From: Prosthecobacter sp.
GTDB taxonomy: Bacteria; Verrucomicrobiota; Verrucomicrobiia; Verrucomicrobiales; Verrucomicrobiaceae
NCBI RefSeq assembly: GCF_034366625.1
Contig: NZ_JAXMIH010000008.1
Span: 682,001-746,000, forward strand
DNA: 64,000 bases
Reading direction: 5' to 3'
Part shown: one piece after another, positions 25,166 through 34,063 of the stretch
Numbering within the stretch: position 1 is the first letter of the stretch
Layout of the letters: each line of letters starts with the position of its first letter
Program-made: the position numbers and the translations under genes
The notes under the pieces: model-generated
Told to the model about the DNA's origin: nothing
Database searches by the model: none
The model's input: only the letters and a program-made list of their open reading frames with translations

Positions 25166-27664
25166 ATGAAACTACCCTTTCCCCTCCTGTTCCTGACCTT
25201 GTTAGCTGACATCAACGCCGCCGATGATCCGCGCATGGCCGCCCGTAAACTGGCTCGCGAGGCGGCGGTGCAGTCGGCAGGCATCGACAAGGCGCTGTCA
25301 CGCGAGATGCCAGACGAACTGAAAGCCCTGCCGGTGTTCGGCGAGATCGTCTGGACCGTGAAAGAGATGCCCTTCATCGCGAAGGGGCCGCATGCAGGCG
25401 TCAGCGGCGCGGGCATGGTGGTGGTGGGTGGGAAGATCTACTTTGCAGGCGGCTTCATCCCTGAGGGTGACAAGACGCAGGACACTGCCTACCGCACCTC
25501 GCGCTGGGCGCACTGCTATGATCCGGCGACGGATCAGTGGACGCAGCTTCCTGATCTTCCCGCGCGTCGTGAGTACACACGCGCCATCGCCACAGAGGAT
25601 GCTGTCTATGTGCTCGGCGGTGCCATTCAAGACCGCCCCACATTACCGTCTGCCGAGGTCTATCGACTGGATGTCACGAGGACCCCGCTGGCCTGGCAAA
25701 CAGTGGCTCCGCTGACCGTGCCGGTCACGCACATGGCGGCGGATCGTGCGGGCAGCTTCATGATCGTGGCGGGCGGGAACAACTATGACATCGCCGAGAA
25801 AGGCTACAGCCCGAAGACAATTCAAGGCGTGACCAACGTCCTCGATCTAGCTAAACCCGGTCACGGCTGGCAGCAGCGCGCGCCGATTCCCGGCAGCCCG
25901 CGCGGCTGGACCGCTTCCGCTGTCGCGGGCGGGAAGTTTTATATGCTCGGCGGTGTGACGTGGAATGAAAAGGGACGCCAGCGCCTGCAAGAAGCGCTGA
26001 GCTACGATCCCGCGAAGAATGAATGGCAGCGTCTCGCCGACTTCCCCTATTCCATCTCCGGCTGGGAGGGCGAGACCTTTGATAACCGCTACATCATCGC
26101 GGTCGGTGGAGCTGGTGCGCGGTGGAATGACCTGCCCTTCGTCTATGACACGCAGGAGAACCGCTGGCTGCGCAGCACGAGCCCGCTGCCGCCCGGCGCG
26201 ATGTTCAATGATCCCGGTGTCTGCATCATCGGCGACACGATCTATGTGGCAGGTGGTGAAGGCTCCGGCGGCAGCCACTTCAACCACTTCCTCGTCGGCA
26301 AGATCAAGCCGAAGCCGTTGCCGGTGGCAAAGCCGTTCAACATCGCCTCGCGCTGGGAGCTGTTTGTGGACGAATACCTCGTCGCCGAGAAAAGCGGCGT
26401 TGCTTTGAAGCTGCATGAGCCGGTGAAGCGCGAGGTCGTGCTCACCACCGATCAACCTTGGGAAGGACCGACCTGCGGCTACTTCTCCGCCATTCAGGAT
26501 GGTGAAAAAGTGCGGCTCTACTATCGCGGCTCCGCAGGCGGTTCGGACCACTCAGCGGATCAGGTCACCTGTGTCGTTGAGAGCAATGATGGCATTCATT
26601 TCACCCGTCCCAAGCTCGGTCTGATCGAAGCGGGAGGCACCAAGGACAACAACGTCATCTGGCGCGGCGTCGAGTCGCACAACTTTGCCGCGTTTCTCGA
26701 CACCAACCCGAAAGCGAAGCCCGGCGAGCGCTACAAAGGCCTCGGCGGCGTGAAGGAACCCGGCAAGAACTGGATGACCGGCGAGACACCTGGCGGTCTC
26801 TATGCCTTTGCCTCGCCCGATGGCCTTCGCTGGCACAAGATCAGCCCGCAGATGGTGATGACCAAGGGCGCGTTCGACTCGCAGAACGTCGCCTTCTGGG
26901 ATGCGCCACGAAAGCGCTATGCCAGCTACACCCGCATCTTCACCAACAAGATTCGCGACATCCAGAGCAGTCATTCCGCCGACTTTCTGACCTGGAGTGA
27001 TGCCACGCTGAACCGCTACGCCGCCGATGTGCAGCCCGAGCATTTCTACACCTCCGCCACGGTTCCGTGCCCTGGTGCGCCGCATCTGCTGCTGTCCTTT
27101 CCGAAGCGTTATGTCGTCACGCGCCAGAAGATCACAGAGCACAAGTTCAAGGGCGTCTCCGATGCTGTTTTCATGAGCAGCCGTGATGGCGTGAACTGGA
27201 GCCGCGCTTTTCGCGAAGCCTGGGTGCGTCCCGGTCCCGATCCAAAGAACTGGACGGACCGCAATCAAATGACCGCCGCCGGAATCATCGAAACCGCGCC
27301 CAATGAATGGTCTCTCTATGTGAGCGAGCACTACCGCAGCGCCGACCACCGCATGAGGCGCGTGACCGTGCGCAAGCAGGGCTTCGCCTCCATGCACGCC
27401 AATGCCAAAGGCGGCGAGTTCACCACCAGGCCGCTCACCTTCACCGGCAGCCAGCTCATCCTCAACTACGCCACCTCCGCCGCAGGCTCCGTGCAGATCG
27501 AGGCGCTCGACGAGTCCGGCAAAGTCCTCGCCACCATGGCCGAACTCTACGGCGACGAACTCGAAGCCAAAGCGCTCGATGTTTCCGCTCTCAAAGGAAA
27601 GGCGATCCGCCTCCGCGTGAAGCTCAAAGACGCTGATCTGTATGCCATGCGCTTTGCGGATTGA
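25166..27664 (+). CDS. Exported Kelch-propeller fused to a five-bladed glycosidase-like propeller
   Basis: An 832-residue protein with a signal peptide (to about residue 19). Residues 60-400 hold Kelch repeats (YFAGG, YVLGG and YMLGG strands). Residues 400-740 match the propeller domain shared by the paralogues at 29960, 31486 and 36358 (LFVDEYLVAE, SNDGIHFTRPKLGL, ASPDGLRWHK). The C-terminal 85 residues are a beta-sandwich ending in the same ADLYAMRF-type strand. The propeller resembles GH32/43-like folds, so a glycan-acting enzyme in the periplasm or outside the cell is likely. The Kelch part resembles the NanM-like protein at 42981-43970. Confidence 0.8.
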   Translation: MKLPFPLLFLTLLADINAADDPRMAARKLAREAAVQSAGIDKALSREMPDELKALPVFGEIVWTVKEMPFIAKGPHAGVSGAGMVVVGGKIYFAGGFIPEGDKTQDTAYRTSRWAHCYDPATDQWTQLPDLPARREYTRAIATEDAVYVLGGAIQDRPTLPSAEVYRLDVTRTPLAWQTVAPLTVPVTHMAADRAGSFMIVAGGNNYDIAEKGYSPKTIQGVTNVLDLAKPGHGWQQRAPIPGSPRGWTASAVAGGKFYMLGGVTWNEKGRQRLQEALSYDPAKNEWQRLADFPYSISGWEGETFDNRYIIAVGGAGARWNDLPFVYDTQENRWLRSTSPLPPGAMFNDPGVCIIGDTIYVAGGEGSGGSHFNHFLVGKIKPKPLPVAKPFNIASRWELFVDEYLVAEKSGVALKLHEPVKREVVLTTDQPWEGPTCGYFSAIQDGEKVRLYYRGSAGGSDHSADQVTCVVESNDGIHFTRPKLGLIEAGGTKDNNVIWRGVESHNFAAFLDTNPKAKPGERYKGLGGVKEPGKNWMTGETPGGLYAFASPDGLRWHKISPQMVMTKGAFDSQNVAFWDAPRKRYASYTRIFTNKIRDIQSSHSADFLTWSDATLNRYAADVQPEHFYTSATVPCPGAPHLLLSFPKRYVVTRQKITEHKFKGVSDAVFMSSRDGVNWSRAFREAWVRPGPDPKNWTDRNQMTAAGIIETAPNEWSLYVSEHYRSADHRMRRVTVRKQGFASMHANAKGGEFTTRPLTFTGSQLILNYATSAAGSVQIEALDESGKVLATMAELYGDELEAKALDVSALKGKAIRLRVKLKDADLYAMRFAD

Positions 27665-27689
27665 TACACAACCAAGCGACCCCCTCACC

Positions 27690-28799
27690 ATGCGCCCCCT
27701 CATCGCCATCCTGCTCCTGACCACCGCCCTGCACTCAGCCGAGCCGCAGGTGAAAGTCATCGAGACCCAAATCATTTCCCGGCAGCCGTACTTTTACCAT
27801 GGCTGGCCCACGCTGGCGCGTCGTGCGAATGGCGACCTTATCGTGGTCTATTCAGGTGGGCGTGAGTTTCACGTTTGTCCTTACGGTCGTCAGGAGATGA
27901 TCACTTCACGCGATGATGGTCAAACCTGGACCCTGCCGCGTGTGCTGGCGGATAGCGCGCTTGATGACCGCGACTCCGGCATGCTTGAGACCAGCAAAGG
28001 CACGCTGATTGCCACGATGTTCAACTCGTTCGCCTATCAGATTCACATGAACGCGCCTGAGCGGCTGCTGAACGAGACGTTTGGCAAAGAAACACCGGCG
28101 ATGCTGAAACGCTGGCACACGATGGACGATGCCACCACGCAGGCACAGAAAGAGGCGGAGACAGGTTACTGGATGCAGCGTTCCACGGATGGCGGGCTGA
28201 GCTGGTCGCCGCGTTATCGTGTTCTGGGCTACAGCCCGCATGGGCCGATCAACCTGCTCGATGGTCGGCTGTTTTACGCCACCTCGAATGGCAAGAAAGC
28301 CATCGCGTATGTTTCGGAGGATGACGGTCTGACTTGGAAGTCAGTCTCCGAGATGCCGGTGCGTGCGGGGGAGCTTCACGCCGTTCAAGCCAAGGACGGC
28401 ACGATCATTGTGCAGGTGCGTGACAAGCTCGTCATCAACAAGAAGACGCAGCAGAACACCTCGCAGATCATCTCCACCGATGGTGGCAAGACGTGGACGG
28501 AGAAGGGAAAGGTGGCCGATGGCTTCCCCTCGCACCTCATCCGCTTGCGCGATGGCACGCTGCTCATGACTTACACTTGGCGGCAGGAGCCATTTGGCAT
28601 TCGGGGCAAGTTCAGTACCGATCATGGCCGCCATTGGTCGGAGGAATTCATCCTGACCGATGACGCCGCCAATTGGGACCTCGGCTACCCGAGCAGCGCC
28701 GAACTCGCCGACGGTTCCCTGCTCACCGTCTGGTATGAAACGCCCAAAGACGCTCACAAAGCCGTGCTGATGCAGGCTCGCTGGACTTTGAACCGCTAA
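27690..28799 (+). CDS. Sialidase-fold (Asp-box) exported protein, copy 1
   Basis: About 369 residues with a short signal peptide (MRPLIAILLLTTALHSA). Five Asp boxes (S-x-D-x-G-x-x-W) are clear: SRDDGQTW, STDGGLSW, SEDDGLTW, STDGGKTW and STDHGRHW, marking a six-bladed sialidase-type propeller. The FRIP arginine motif of true sialidases is not visible near the N-terminus, which instead reads FYHGWPTLARR, so the reaction may be different. It lies 25 bases after the Kelch fusion gene, and a paralogue follows directly. ATG at 27690 gives the signal peptide. Confidence 0.85.
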   Translation: MRPLIAILLLTTALHSAEPQVKVIETQIISRQPYFYHGWPTLARRANGDLIVVYSGGREFHVCPYGRQEMITSRDDGQTWTLPRVLADSALDDRDSGMLETSKGTLIATMFNSFAYQIHMNAPERLLNETFGKETPAMLKRWHTMDDATTQAQKEAETGYWMQRSTDGGLSWSPRYRVLGYSPHGPINLLDGRLFYATSNGKKAIAYVSEDDGLTWKSVSEMPVRAGELHAVQAKDGTIIVQVRDKLVINKKTQQNTSQIISTDGGKTWTEKGKVADGFPSHLIRLRDGTLLMTYTWRQEPFGIRGKFSTDHGRHWSEEFILTDDAANWDLGYPSSAELADGSLLTVWYETPKDAHKAVLMQARWTLNR

Positions 28800-28814
28800 C
28801 TCAACACAACTTCC

Positions 28815-29957
28815 ATGAAACACACACTTCCTCTCCTTGGCCTGCTTATTGGCCTCACTTCATCTTCATTCGCGGCTGATCAGGCCAGCGTCATCGAGAC
28901 GAAGGTCATCTCCCAGCAGCCGCAGTATTACCACGGCTGGCCCACGCTCATGCGCAAGCAGGACGGCACGCTCATCGTCGTCGTTTCCGGCGGGCGTCAC
29001 GGTCATGTGTGCCCCTTTGGCCGCGTGGAGATGATGATCTCGCGTGATGAAGGCAAAACGTGGACCTTCCCACGCTCCATCCTCGACACCGATGTGGATG
29101 ATCGCGATGCCGGCGCGCTGGAGACACCCAAAGGCACGCTGCTGGTCACCACCTTCACCTCCACGGCCTATGAGATTCAGATGAACCTGCTCAAGGAAGG
29201 TAAGCCCTCGAACTTCGTCAATGTGGAGACGCTGCCCGCCTGGAATGCGGCTCATGCACGCCTCACCGATGAGCAACGCAAAACTCAGCCTGGCGAATGG
29301 CTCGTGCGCTCTACAGATAAGGGCCTCACTTGGTCGCCACCGATTTCCACGCTCGTCAACAGCCCGCACGGACCCACCGTTCTGGCGGATGGACGTCTGC
29401 TCTATGTCGGCAAGGAACTCTGGAATGAAAAGAAGCGCATCGGTGCCTGTGAATCCACCGATGACGGCCTCACCTGGTGCTGGATCGCCGAAATCCCGAC
29501 CCGTCCCGGCGACAACGTGACGGACGACTATCATGAACTCCACGCCGTGCAGGCCAAGGATGGCCGCATCATCGCGCACATCCGTCATCACGGAAAAAAG
29601 AACACCAAAGAGACCCTGCAAACCGAGTCCGACGATGGTGGCAAAACCTGGAGCGTGCCGCACAGCATCGGTGTCTGGGGTTATCCCTCGCACTTGCTCA
29701 AGCTGCGCGATAATACACTGCTCATGAGCTACGGTCACCGCCGCGCACCCATCGGCAATCAAGCCCGTGTCAGCCGTGACAGTGGCAGCACCTGGTCAGA
29801 AGCGATCATCGTCTCGGGCGATGCCACCAGCGGCGATATCGGCTACCCCAGCACCGTTGAACTGGCCGACGGCTCACTGCTCACCGTTTGGTATGAGCAT
29901 CTGAAGGATAATAAGAACGCCGTTCTGCGTCAGGCCCATTGGAAGCTTCCGAACTAG
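28815..29957 (+). CDS. Sialidase-fold (Asp-box) exported protein, copy 2
   Basis: A 380-residue paralogue of the preceding gene, with a signal peptide (MKHTLPLLGLLIGLTSSSFA) and the shared start VIETKVISQQPQYYHGWPT. Asp boxes SRDEGKTW, STDKGLTW, STDDGLTW, SDDGGKTW and SRDSGSTW are present. Like copy 1 it lacks a recognisable FRIP motif. The pair diverge mostly in the middle, so they may act on different linkages of one glycan. Fifteen bases separate the two genes, indicating an operon. Confidence 0.85.
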   Translation: MKHTLPLLGLLIGLTSSSFAADQASVIETKVISQQPQYYHGWPTLMRKQDGTLIVVVSGGRHGHVCPFGRVEMMISRDEGKTWTFPRSILDTDVDDRDAGALETPKGTLLVTTFTSTAYEIQMNLLKEGKPSNFVNVETLPAWNAAHARLTDEQRKTQPGEWLVRSTDKGLTWSPPISTLVNSPHGPTVLADGRLLYVGKELWNEKKRIGACESTDDGLTWCWIAEIPTRPGDNVTDDYHELHAVQAKDGRIIAHIRHHGKKNTKETLQTESDDGGKTWSVPHSIGVWGYPSHLLKLRDNTLLMSYGHRRAPIGNQARVSRDSGSTWSEAIIVSGDATSGDIGYPSTVELADGSLLTVWYEHLKDNKNAVLRQAHWKLPN

Positions 29958-29959
29958 TC

Positions 29960-31489
29960 ATGAAACGAATTCTCCTCTTTCTCTTCGCCTCCTGTTGTGC
30001 CGCAGCAGAGCAAACCCTGCTGTTCGTGGACGACCACGATATTTTGTATCGTCCCGCCACGAAGCGCGTGCTGCATCAGCCAGTGCGTCATGAGGCGAAT
30101 CCATTGCTCGTCGGCCCCTCGCTCAAGCATCAGGTCGCCTATTGCAGCGTGTATCACGATCCCACCTCGGGTCGTTATCAGATGTGGTATCAGATGAGCG
30201 GCGCGGGAAGCGTGGTGTGCTATGCGGAGTCGAAGGACGGTATCTCATGGACAAAACCTGAGCTGGACATCCTGACCTTCAAAGGCATCCCAGACCGCAA
30301 TGTGGTGCTCACCAGCAGCGACCACTATAATGCCTCCGTCGTTGTCGATACTCCAGGTGGAGACCCGGCGCGGCGCTACAAAATGGCCTACTGGTCCATC
30401 CCCGAACCCGAAGTCGCGCCCACCGATCCCAAGGAGCCGCGTGGTCGCAATGGCGGCATGTATGTCGCCTTCTCGCCCGACGGCATTCATTGGACAAAGC
30501 ATCCCGGTCCCGTGCTGCGCGGGAACTACGGGCGTATCACCGACCCGCCACTCGCGGGCGATACCACGCCGCTCGGCCTGCTGAACTCCGTCAGCGATGT
30601 CATCGACGCGACCTACGATCCCGTGCGGAAGAAATATGTCGTCATCGCCAAAGGATGGATTGATGGCCCTGATGGTCGCACTTTCTGGAAGCGCTCCGTC
30701 GTCCGCACCGAGAGCGATGATTTTATCCAATGGAGCCCCGCGCAGTTCGTCATGGCACCCGATGAGCACGACGGTGTGCGCCCAGGCGCGTATCCCGGCA
30801 CACGCCAGGGCGTGCAACTTCACAGCGCGCCAGCCTTCGTGCATCACGGCGTGTGGTTCGGCCTCATCCAGCTCGCCGACTTTGAAACACACGGCCTGCA
30901 GCCCGTCGAACTCGCGCTCAGCCGCGATCACGGTTTCACCTGGTCGCGTCCGTTCCGTGACACGATGTTTCTTCCTGTTGGCAAAGCAGACGCCTTCGAT
31001 ACCGGTCGCATCTGGAGCAATGCCACACCCGTCGTCCTGGAAAACGAAATCCGCTTCTACTTCGGCGGCGCGGAGAACCCTTGGGGTTTTGGCGGAACCG
31101 AATCCGAATGGGGATCGAAGAAGAAGCTGCCTAAAACCGGCATCGGACTCGCCACTCTGCCTCTGGATCGTTTCGCTGGCCTGAAGCCGCTGGAGCGCAT
31201 CGGCCAGATCACGCTCAAACCTCGCTCGCTTGCCGGAGTGAAAACCATTACCGTCAACACTACCGCCGTGAAGGCCGCCGTCCGCGTCGAGTTGCTCGAT
31301 GCCCAAGGCTACCGCCTCCCCGGCTTCACCAAAGCCGACGCCGTCCCCATCACTGGCGATCACCTGCGCCATCGCGTCACCTGGAAAGACGCCGACCTCA
31401 CCAAGCTCCCCGCAGGCGAGGTGATGATCCGCATTCATCTAGATCGTGCTGAAGTCTTTGCCCTCACACTCGATTTAATCAAGCCATGA
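29960..31489 (+). CDS. Exported beta-propeller glycosidase-like protein, paralogue A
   Basis: A 509-residue protein with a signal peptide, mature N-terminus near EQTLLFVDDHDILYR. The five-bladed propeller region has the strands YHDPTSGRYQMWYQ, VCYAESKDGISWTKPEL and FSPDGIHWTKHPGP, and a C-terminal beta-sandwich domain ends ADLTKLPAGEVMIRIHLD. It belongs with the genes at 31486 and 36358 and the second half of 25166. The fold resembles GH32/43-type propellers but I cannot assign catalytic residues. It starts 2 bases after the upstream stop; ATGA overlap joins it to the next gene. Confidence 0.78.
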   Translation: MKRILLFLFASCCAAAEQTLLFVDDHDILYRPATKRVLHQPVRHEANPLLVGPSLKHQVAYCSVYHDPTSGRYQMWYQMSGAGSVVCYAESKDGISWTKPELDILTFKGIPDRNVVLTSSDHYNASVVVDTPGGDPARRYKMAYWSIPEPEVAPTDPKEPRGRNGGMYVAFSPDGIHWTKHPGPVLRGNYGRITDPPLAGDTTPLGLLNSVSDVIDATYDPVRKKYVVIAKGWIDGPDGRTFWKRSVVRTESDDFIQWSPAQFVMAPDEHDGVRPGAYPGTRQGVQLHSAPAFVHHGVWFGLIQLADFETHGLQPVELALSRDHGFTWSRPFRDTMFLPVGKADAFDTGRIWSNATPVVLENEIRFYFGGAENPWGFGGTESEWGSKKKLPKTGIGLATLPLDRFAGLKPLERIGQITLKPRSLAGVKTITVNTTAVKAAVRVELLDAQGYRLPGFTKADAVPITGDHLRHRVTWKDADLTKLPAGEVMIRIHLDRAEVFALTLDLIKP

Positions 31490-33081
31490 AAACCGCACTC
31501 ATCACTGTCCTGCTCTGCGCGAGCCTCAACGCCGCCGAGCGCACCCTCCTGCTCGTCGATGACGAGGACATACTTTACCGCCCAGGCACGATCCGTCATG
31601 TGGTGGAGTTCAAGCGGCACTCACCAGATCCCGTCATCGCGCCGGACAAGCCTTGGGAGGCGATGCTCGGCTGGACGAGTGTGTATCGCGATCCAAAAAC
31701 GGGGAAGCATCAGCTCTGGTATCAGGCCTATCAGGAGCGGCGGGTGGAGGACAAGGTGATGAAGAACGTCGTCTGCTATGCGGAGAGCATGGACGGCATC
31801 AACTGGACGAAGCCGAACCTCGGGCTGTTTCCCTTCTATGAGATCAAGGACACCAACATTGTACTGATCGGCGTGCGCGGTGGTTACGGCGAGCGCTACT
31901 GCAACAGCGTGGTCTTTGACGAGCGCGATCCTGATCCGATGAAGCGATACAAGATGGCCTACTATGACTGGACGCCTAAAGAGGGCGCGGAAGGCGGATC
32001 GGGCACGCATGTGGCATTTTCACCCGATGGCATTCATTGGACGAAGCACGCGGGCGGCATCGTGTCGAAGTGCTCCTTTGGCAGCAAGGGCATGGAGCTG
32101 CCCTTCGCCGATGAGGACGGCTATGTGGAGACACCGCAGAAGAACGGCACGGTGCGCCGCGCTTGGCGCTCGCCGCTGTGCATGTCGGACGCACTCGACG
32201 TGCTCTACGATCCGCGCCGCGAGGCGTTCGTGGCCTATGGAAAGATGTGGACGCCGTGGCCCGACGGCACGCTGGCCTGGAAGCACGCGATGGGCCGCAT
32301 GGAGAGCAAAGACTTCATCCATTGGAGCAAGCCCGAACTGATCACCACGGTGAATGACCGCGATGCGCCGCAGATCGAATTCCACACCTCGCCGGTGTTC
32401 ACCTACAACGGCATGTATTTCTCCCTGAACCAAATACTAGATCGCTCGGTGGGTTCGATGGATGCGGAGTTCATGTCCAGCCGCGATGGCTTCCGCTGGG
32501 ATCGCAGCCTGCAGGGCAGCTTTGCGATTCCTCGCGGTGCGCCGGGGCGTTTCGATGCCGGGTCAGTCATCACGAACGGCACACCGGTCATCCTCGAAAA
32601 GGAAATGCGCTTCTACTACGGCGGCTATCGCGGCACAGCCATCGGCGGCGTGGGACTGAACGAGCAGAAGCTCGGCGGCAAAGACTACCACAGCGGCGTT
32701 GGCCTCGTCACCACGCCACGCGACCGCTTTGCCGCCATCGGCATCAATCCCGACTCGCCCGTGAAGGCGCAGAAGAAAGGCAAGCCCAAGATCGTGAACA
32801 CCATCGGCAACGTCACGCTCAAGGCGCTCGATCTTACCGGCGTGAAGACCATCACACTCAATGCGGATGCTTCCAAAGGCTCGGTGCGTCTCGAAATCCT
32901 CAACAAAGACGGCTACCGCCTGCGCGGCTTCACGAAAGAAGACGCCGTGCCAATGAAGACGGATGACATCAGCTTCGAGGCCGCGTGGAAGGACAAAAAG
33001 ATCAGTGATCTGCCTCCAGGGAACTACATGCTGAGCGTGCATCTGGAGCAGGCAGATCTGTTTGCAGTGACACTCAAATAA
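31486..33081 (+). CDS. Exported beta-propeller glycosidase-like protein, paralogue B
   Basis: A 531-residue paralogue: signal peptide, then ERTLLLVDDEDILYRPGT, SVYRDPKTGKHQLWYQ, FSPDGIHWTKH, MRFYYGGYRG and a C-terminal sandwich (from about residue 440) ending in LFAVTLK. Closest in the window to the gene at 36358, with which it shares TSPVF, SLNQILDR and YDPRREAFV-type strands. Its start overlaps the upstream stop by 4 bases. Substrate unknown; co-localisation with esterases and sialidase-fold proteins suggests glycan work outside the cytoplasm. Confidence 0.78.
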   Translation: MKTALITVLLCASLNAAERTLLLVDDEDILYRPGTIRHVVEFKRHSPDPVIAPDKPWEAMLGWTSVYRDPKTGKHQLWYQAYQERRVEDKVMKNVVCYAESMDGINWTKPNLGLFPFYEIKDTNIVLIGVRGGYGERYCNSVVFDERDPDPMKRYKMAYYDWTPKEGAEGGSGTHVAFSPDGIHWTKHAGGIVSKCSFGSKGMELPFADEDGYVETPQKNGTVRRAWRSPLCMSDALDVLYDPRREAFVAYGKMWTPWPDGTLAWKHAMGRMESKDFIHWSKPELITTVNDRDAPQIEFHTSPVFTYNGMYFSLNQILDRSVGSMDAEFMSSRDGFRWDRSLQGSFAIPRGAPGRFDAGSVITNGTPVILEKEMRFYYGGYRGTAIGGVGLNEQKLGGKDYHSGVGLVTTPRDRFAAIGINPDSPVKAQKKGKPKIVNTIGNVTLKALDLTGVKTITLNADASKGSVRLEILNKDGYRLRGFTKEDAVPMKTDDISFEAAWKDKKISDLPPGNYMLSVHLEQADLFAVTLK

Positions 33082-33087
33082 ACCGCC

Positions 33088-34002
33088 ATGAGACTGCTGA
33101 TTACTTATCTCTTTCTCACCGTGTCGTGTCTTCTAGCACAAACCGAGGTCGTGCCTGAAATTACCTTCAAGGACATCAGCTACGGCACCCATGAGCGTCA
33201 CAAGCTGGATCTGTGGCAGGCGAAATCAGACGCCGTCACGCCGCTGGTCATCTTCATCCACGGCGGCGGCTGGGCCGGAGGAGATAAGAAGGATGTACCG
33301 CTCACTTTGCTGAAATCGATGCACGCGAAGGGCGTGTCCGTGGCCTCGATCAATTACCGTTACAGCCTTATCTCGCCGCTTCCTGCGCCCGTGCATGACG
33401 CGGCACGCGCTGTGCAGTTCCTCCGCAGCAAGGCGAGTGAGTGGAAGCTCGATCCCCGGCGTTTCGGTGCCTACGGCATCTCAGCCGGAGGATGCACGAC
33501 CCTTTGGCTCGCCTGTCACGATGATCTGGCCAATCCACGCAGCAAAGATCCTGTAGAACGCGAATCCAGCCGGTTCCATGCCGCTGTCGGCATGTCGCCA
33601 CAAACCTGCCTGGAGCCGAAGATCATCACCGAATGGGTAGGCGATCAGGTGTTGCAGCATCCCATGATCGCCCGAGCGGTCGGGGCGAAGAAGCTGGATG
33701 AAGTGAAGAAGCCGCGAGCGGAATGGATCAAGCTTCTGCGTGAGTTTTCGCCGATCACGCATGTGAGCGCCGATGATCCGCCCGTGCTGATTTCCAATCC
33801 ACGCGTTGATCCGCTGCCAGCCACGTCGCCAGGCAGCGCCATTCATCATGCTTTGTTTGGCCTGAAATTTCAGGAGAAGGTCACCGCTGTGGGCGGCACC
33901 TGCATTCTGCGCATTGAGGACAAGGCCACGACATCAACGCCCAAGCCAGAGGAGTTTCTGCTGACGCATCTGCTCAAGCCGTCATCTGGCGTCAATCAGT
34001 GA
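33088..34002 (+). CDS. Exported alpha/beta hydrolase (esterase/lipase, HSL-like)
   Basis: A 304-residue protein with a signal peptide (MRLLITYLFLTVSCLLA). The oxyanion motif HGGGWAGG and nucleophile elbow GISAGG are intact, and the overall arrangement matches carboxylesterases of the BD-FAE/HSL type, which often remove acetyl or other ester groups from polysaccharides. It sits between the propeller paralogue B and a sialate O-acetylesterase-like gene, consistent with deacylation of the target glycan. The exact ester is not known. Confidence 0.83.
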   Translation: MRLLITYLFLTVSCLLAQTEVVPEITFKDISYGTHERHKLDLWQAKSDAVTPLVIFIHGGGWAGGDKKDVPLTLLKSMHAKGVSVASINYRYSLISPLPAPVHDAARAVQFLRSKASEWKLDPRRFGAYGISAGGCTTLWLACHDDLANPRSKDPVERESSRFHAAVGMSPQTCLEPKIITEWVGDQVLQHPMIARAVGAKKLDEVKKPRAEWIKLLREFSPITHVSADDPPVLISNPRVDPLPATSPGSAIHHALFGLKFQEKVTAVGGTCILRIEDKATTSTPKPEEFLLTHLLKPSSGVNQ

Positions 34003-34063
34003 CCAGAGACCCAAGCTTGTCCGCCATTCTTCAAAGACCAAGATAACCACCGAGACCCAGCAC

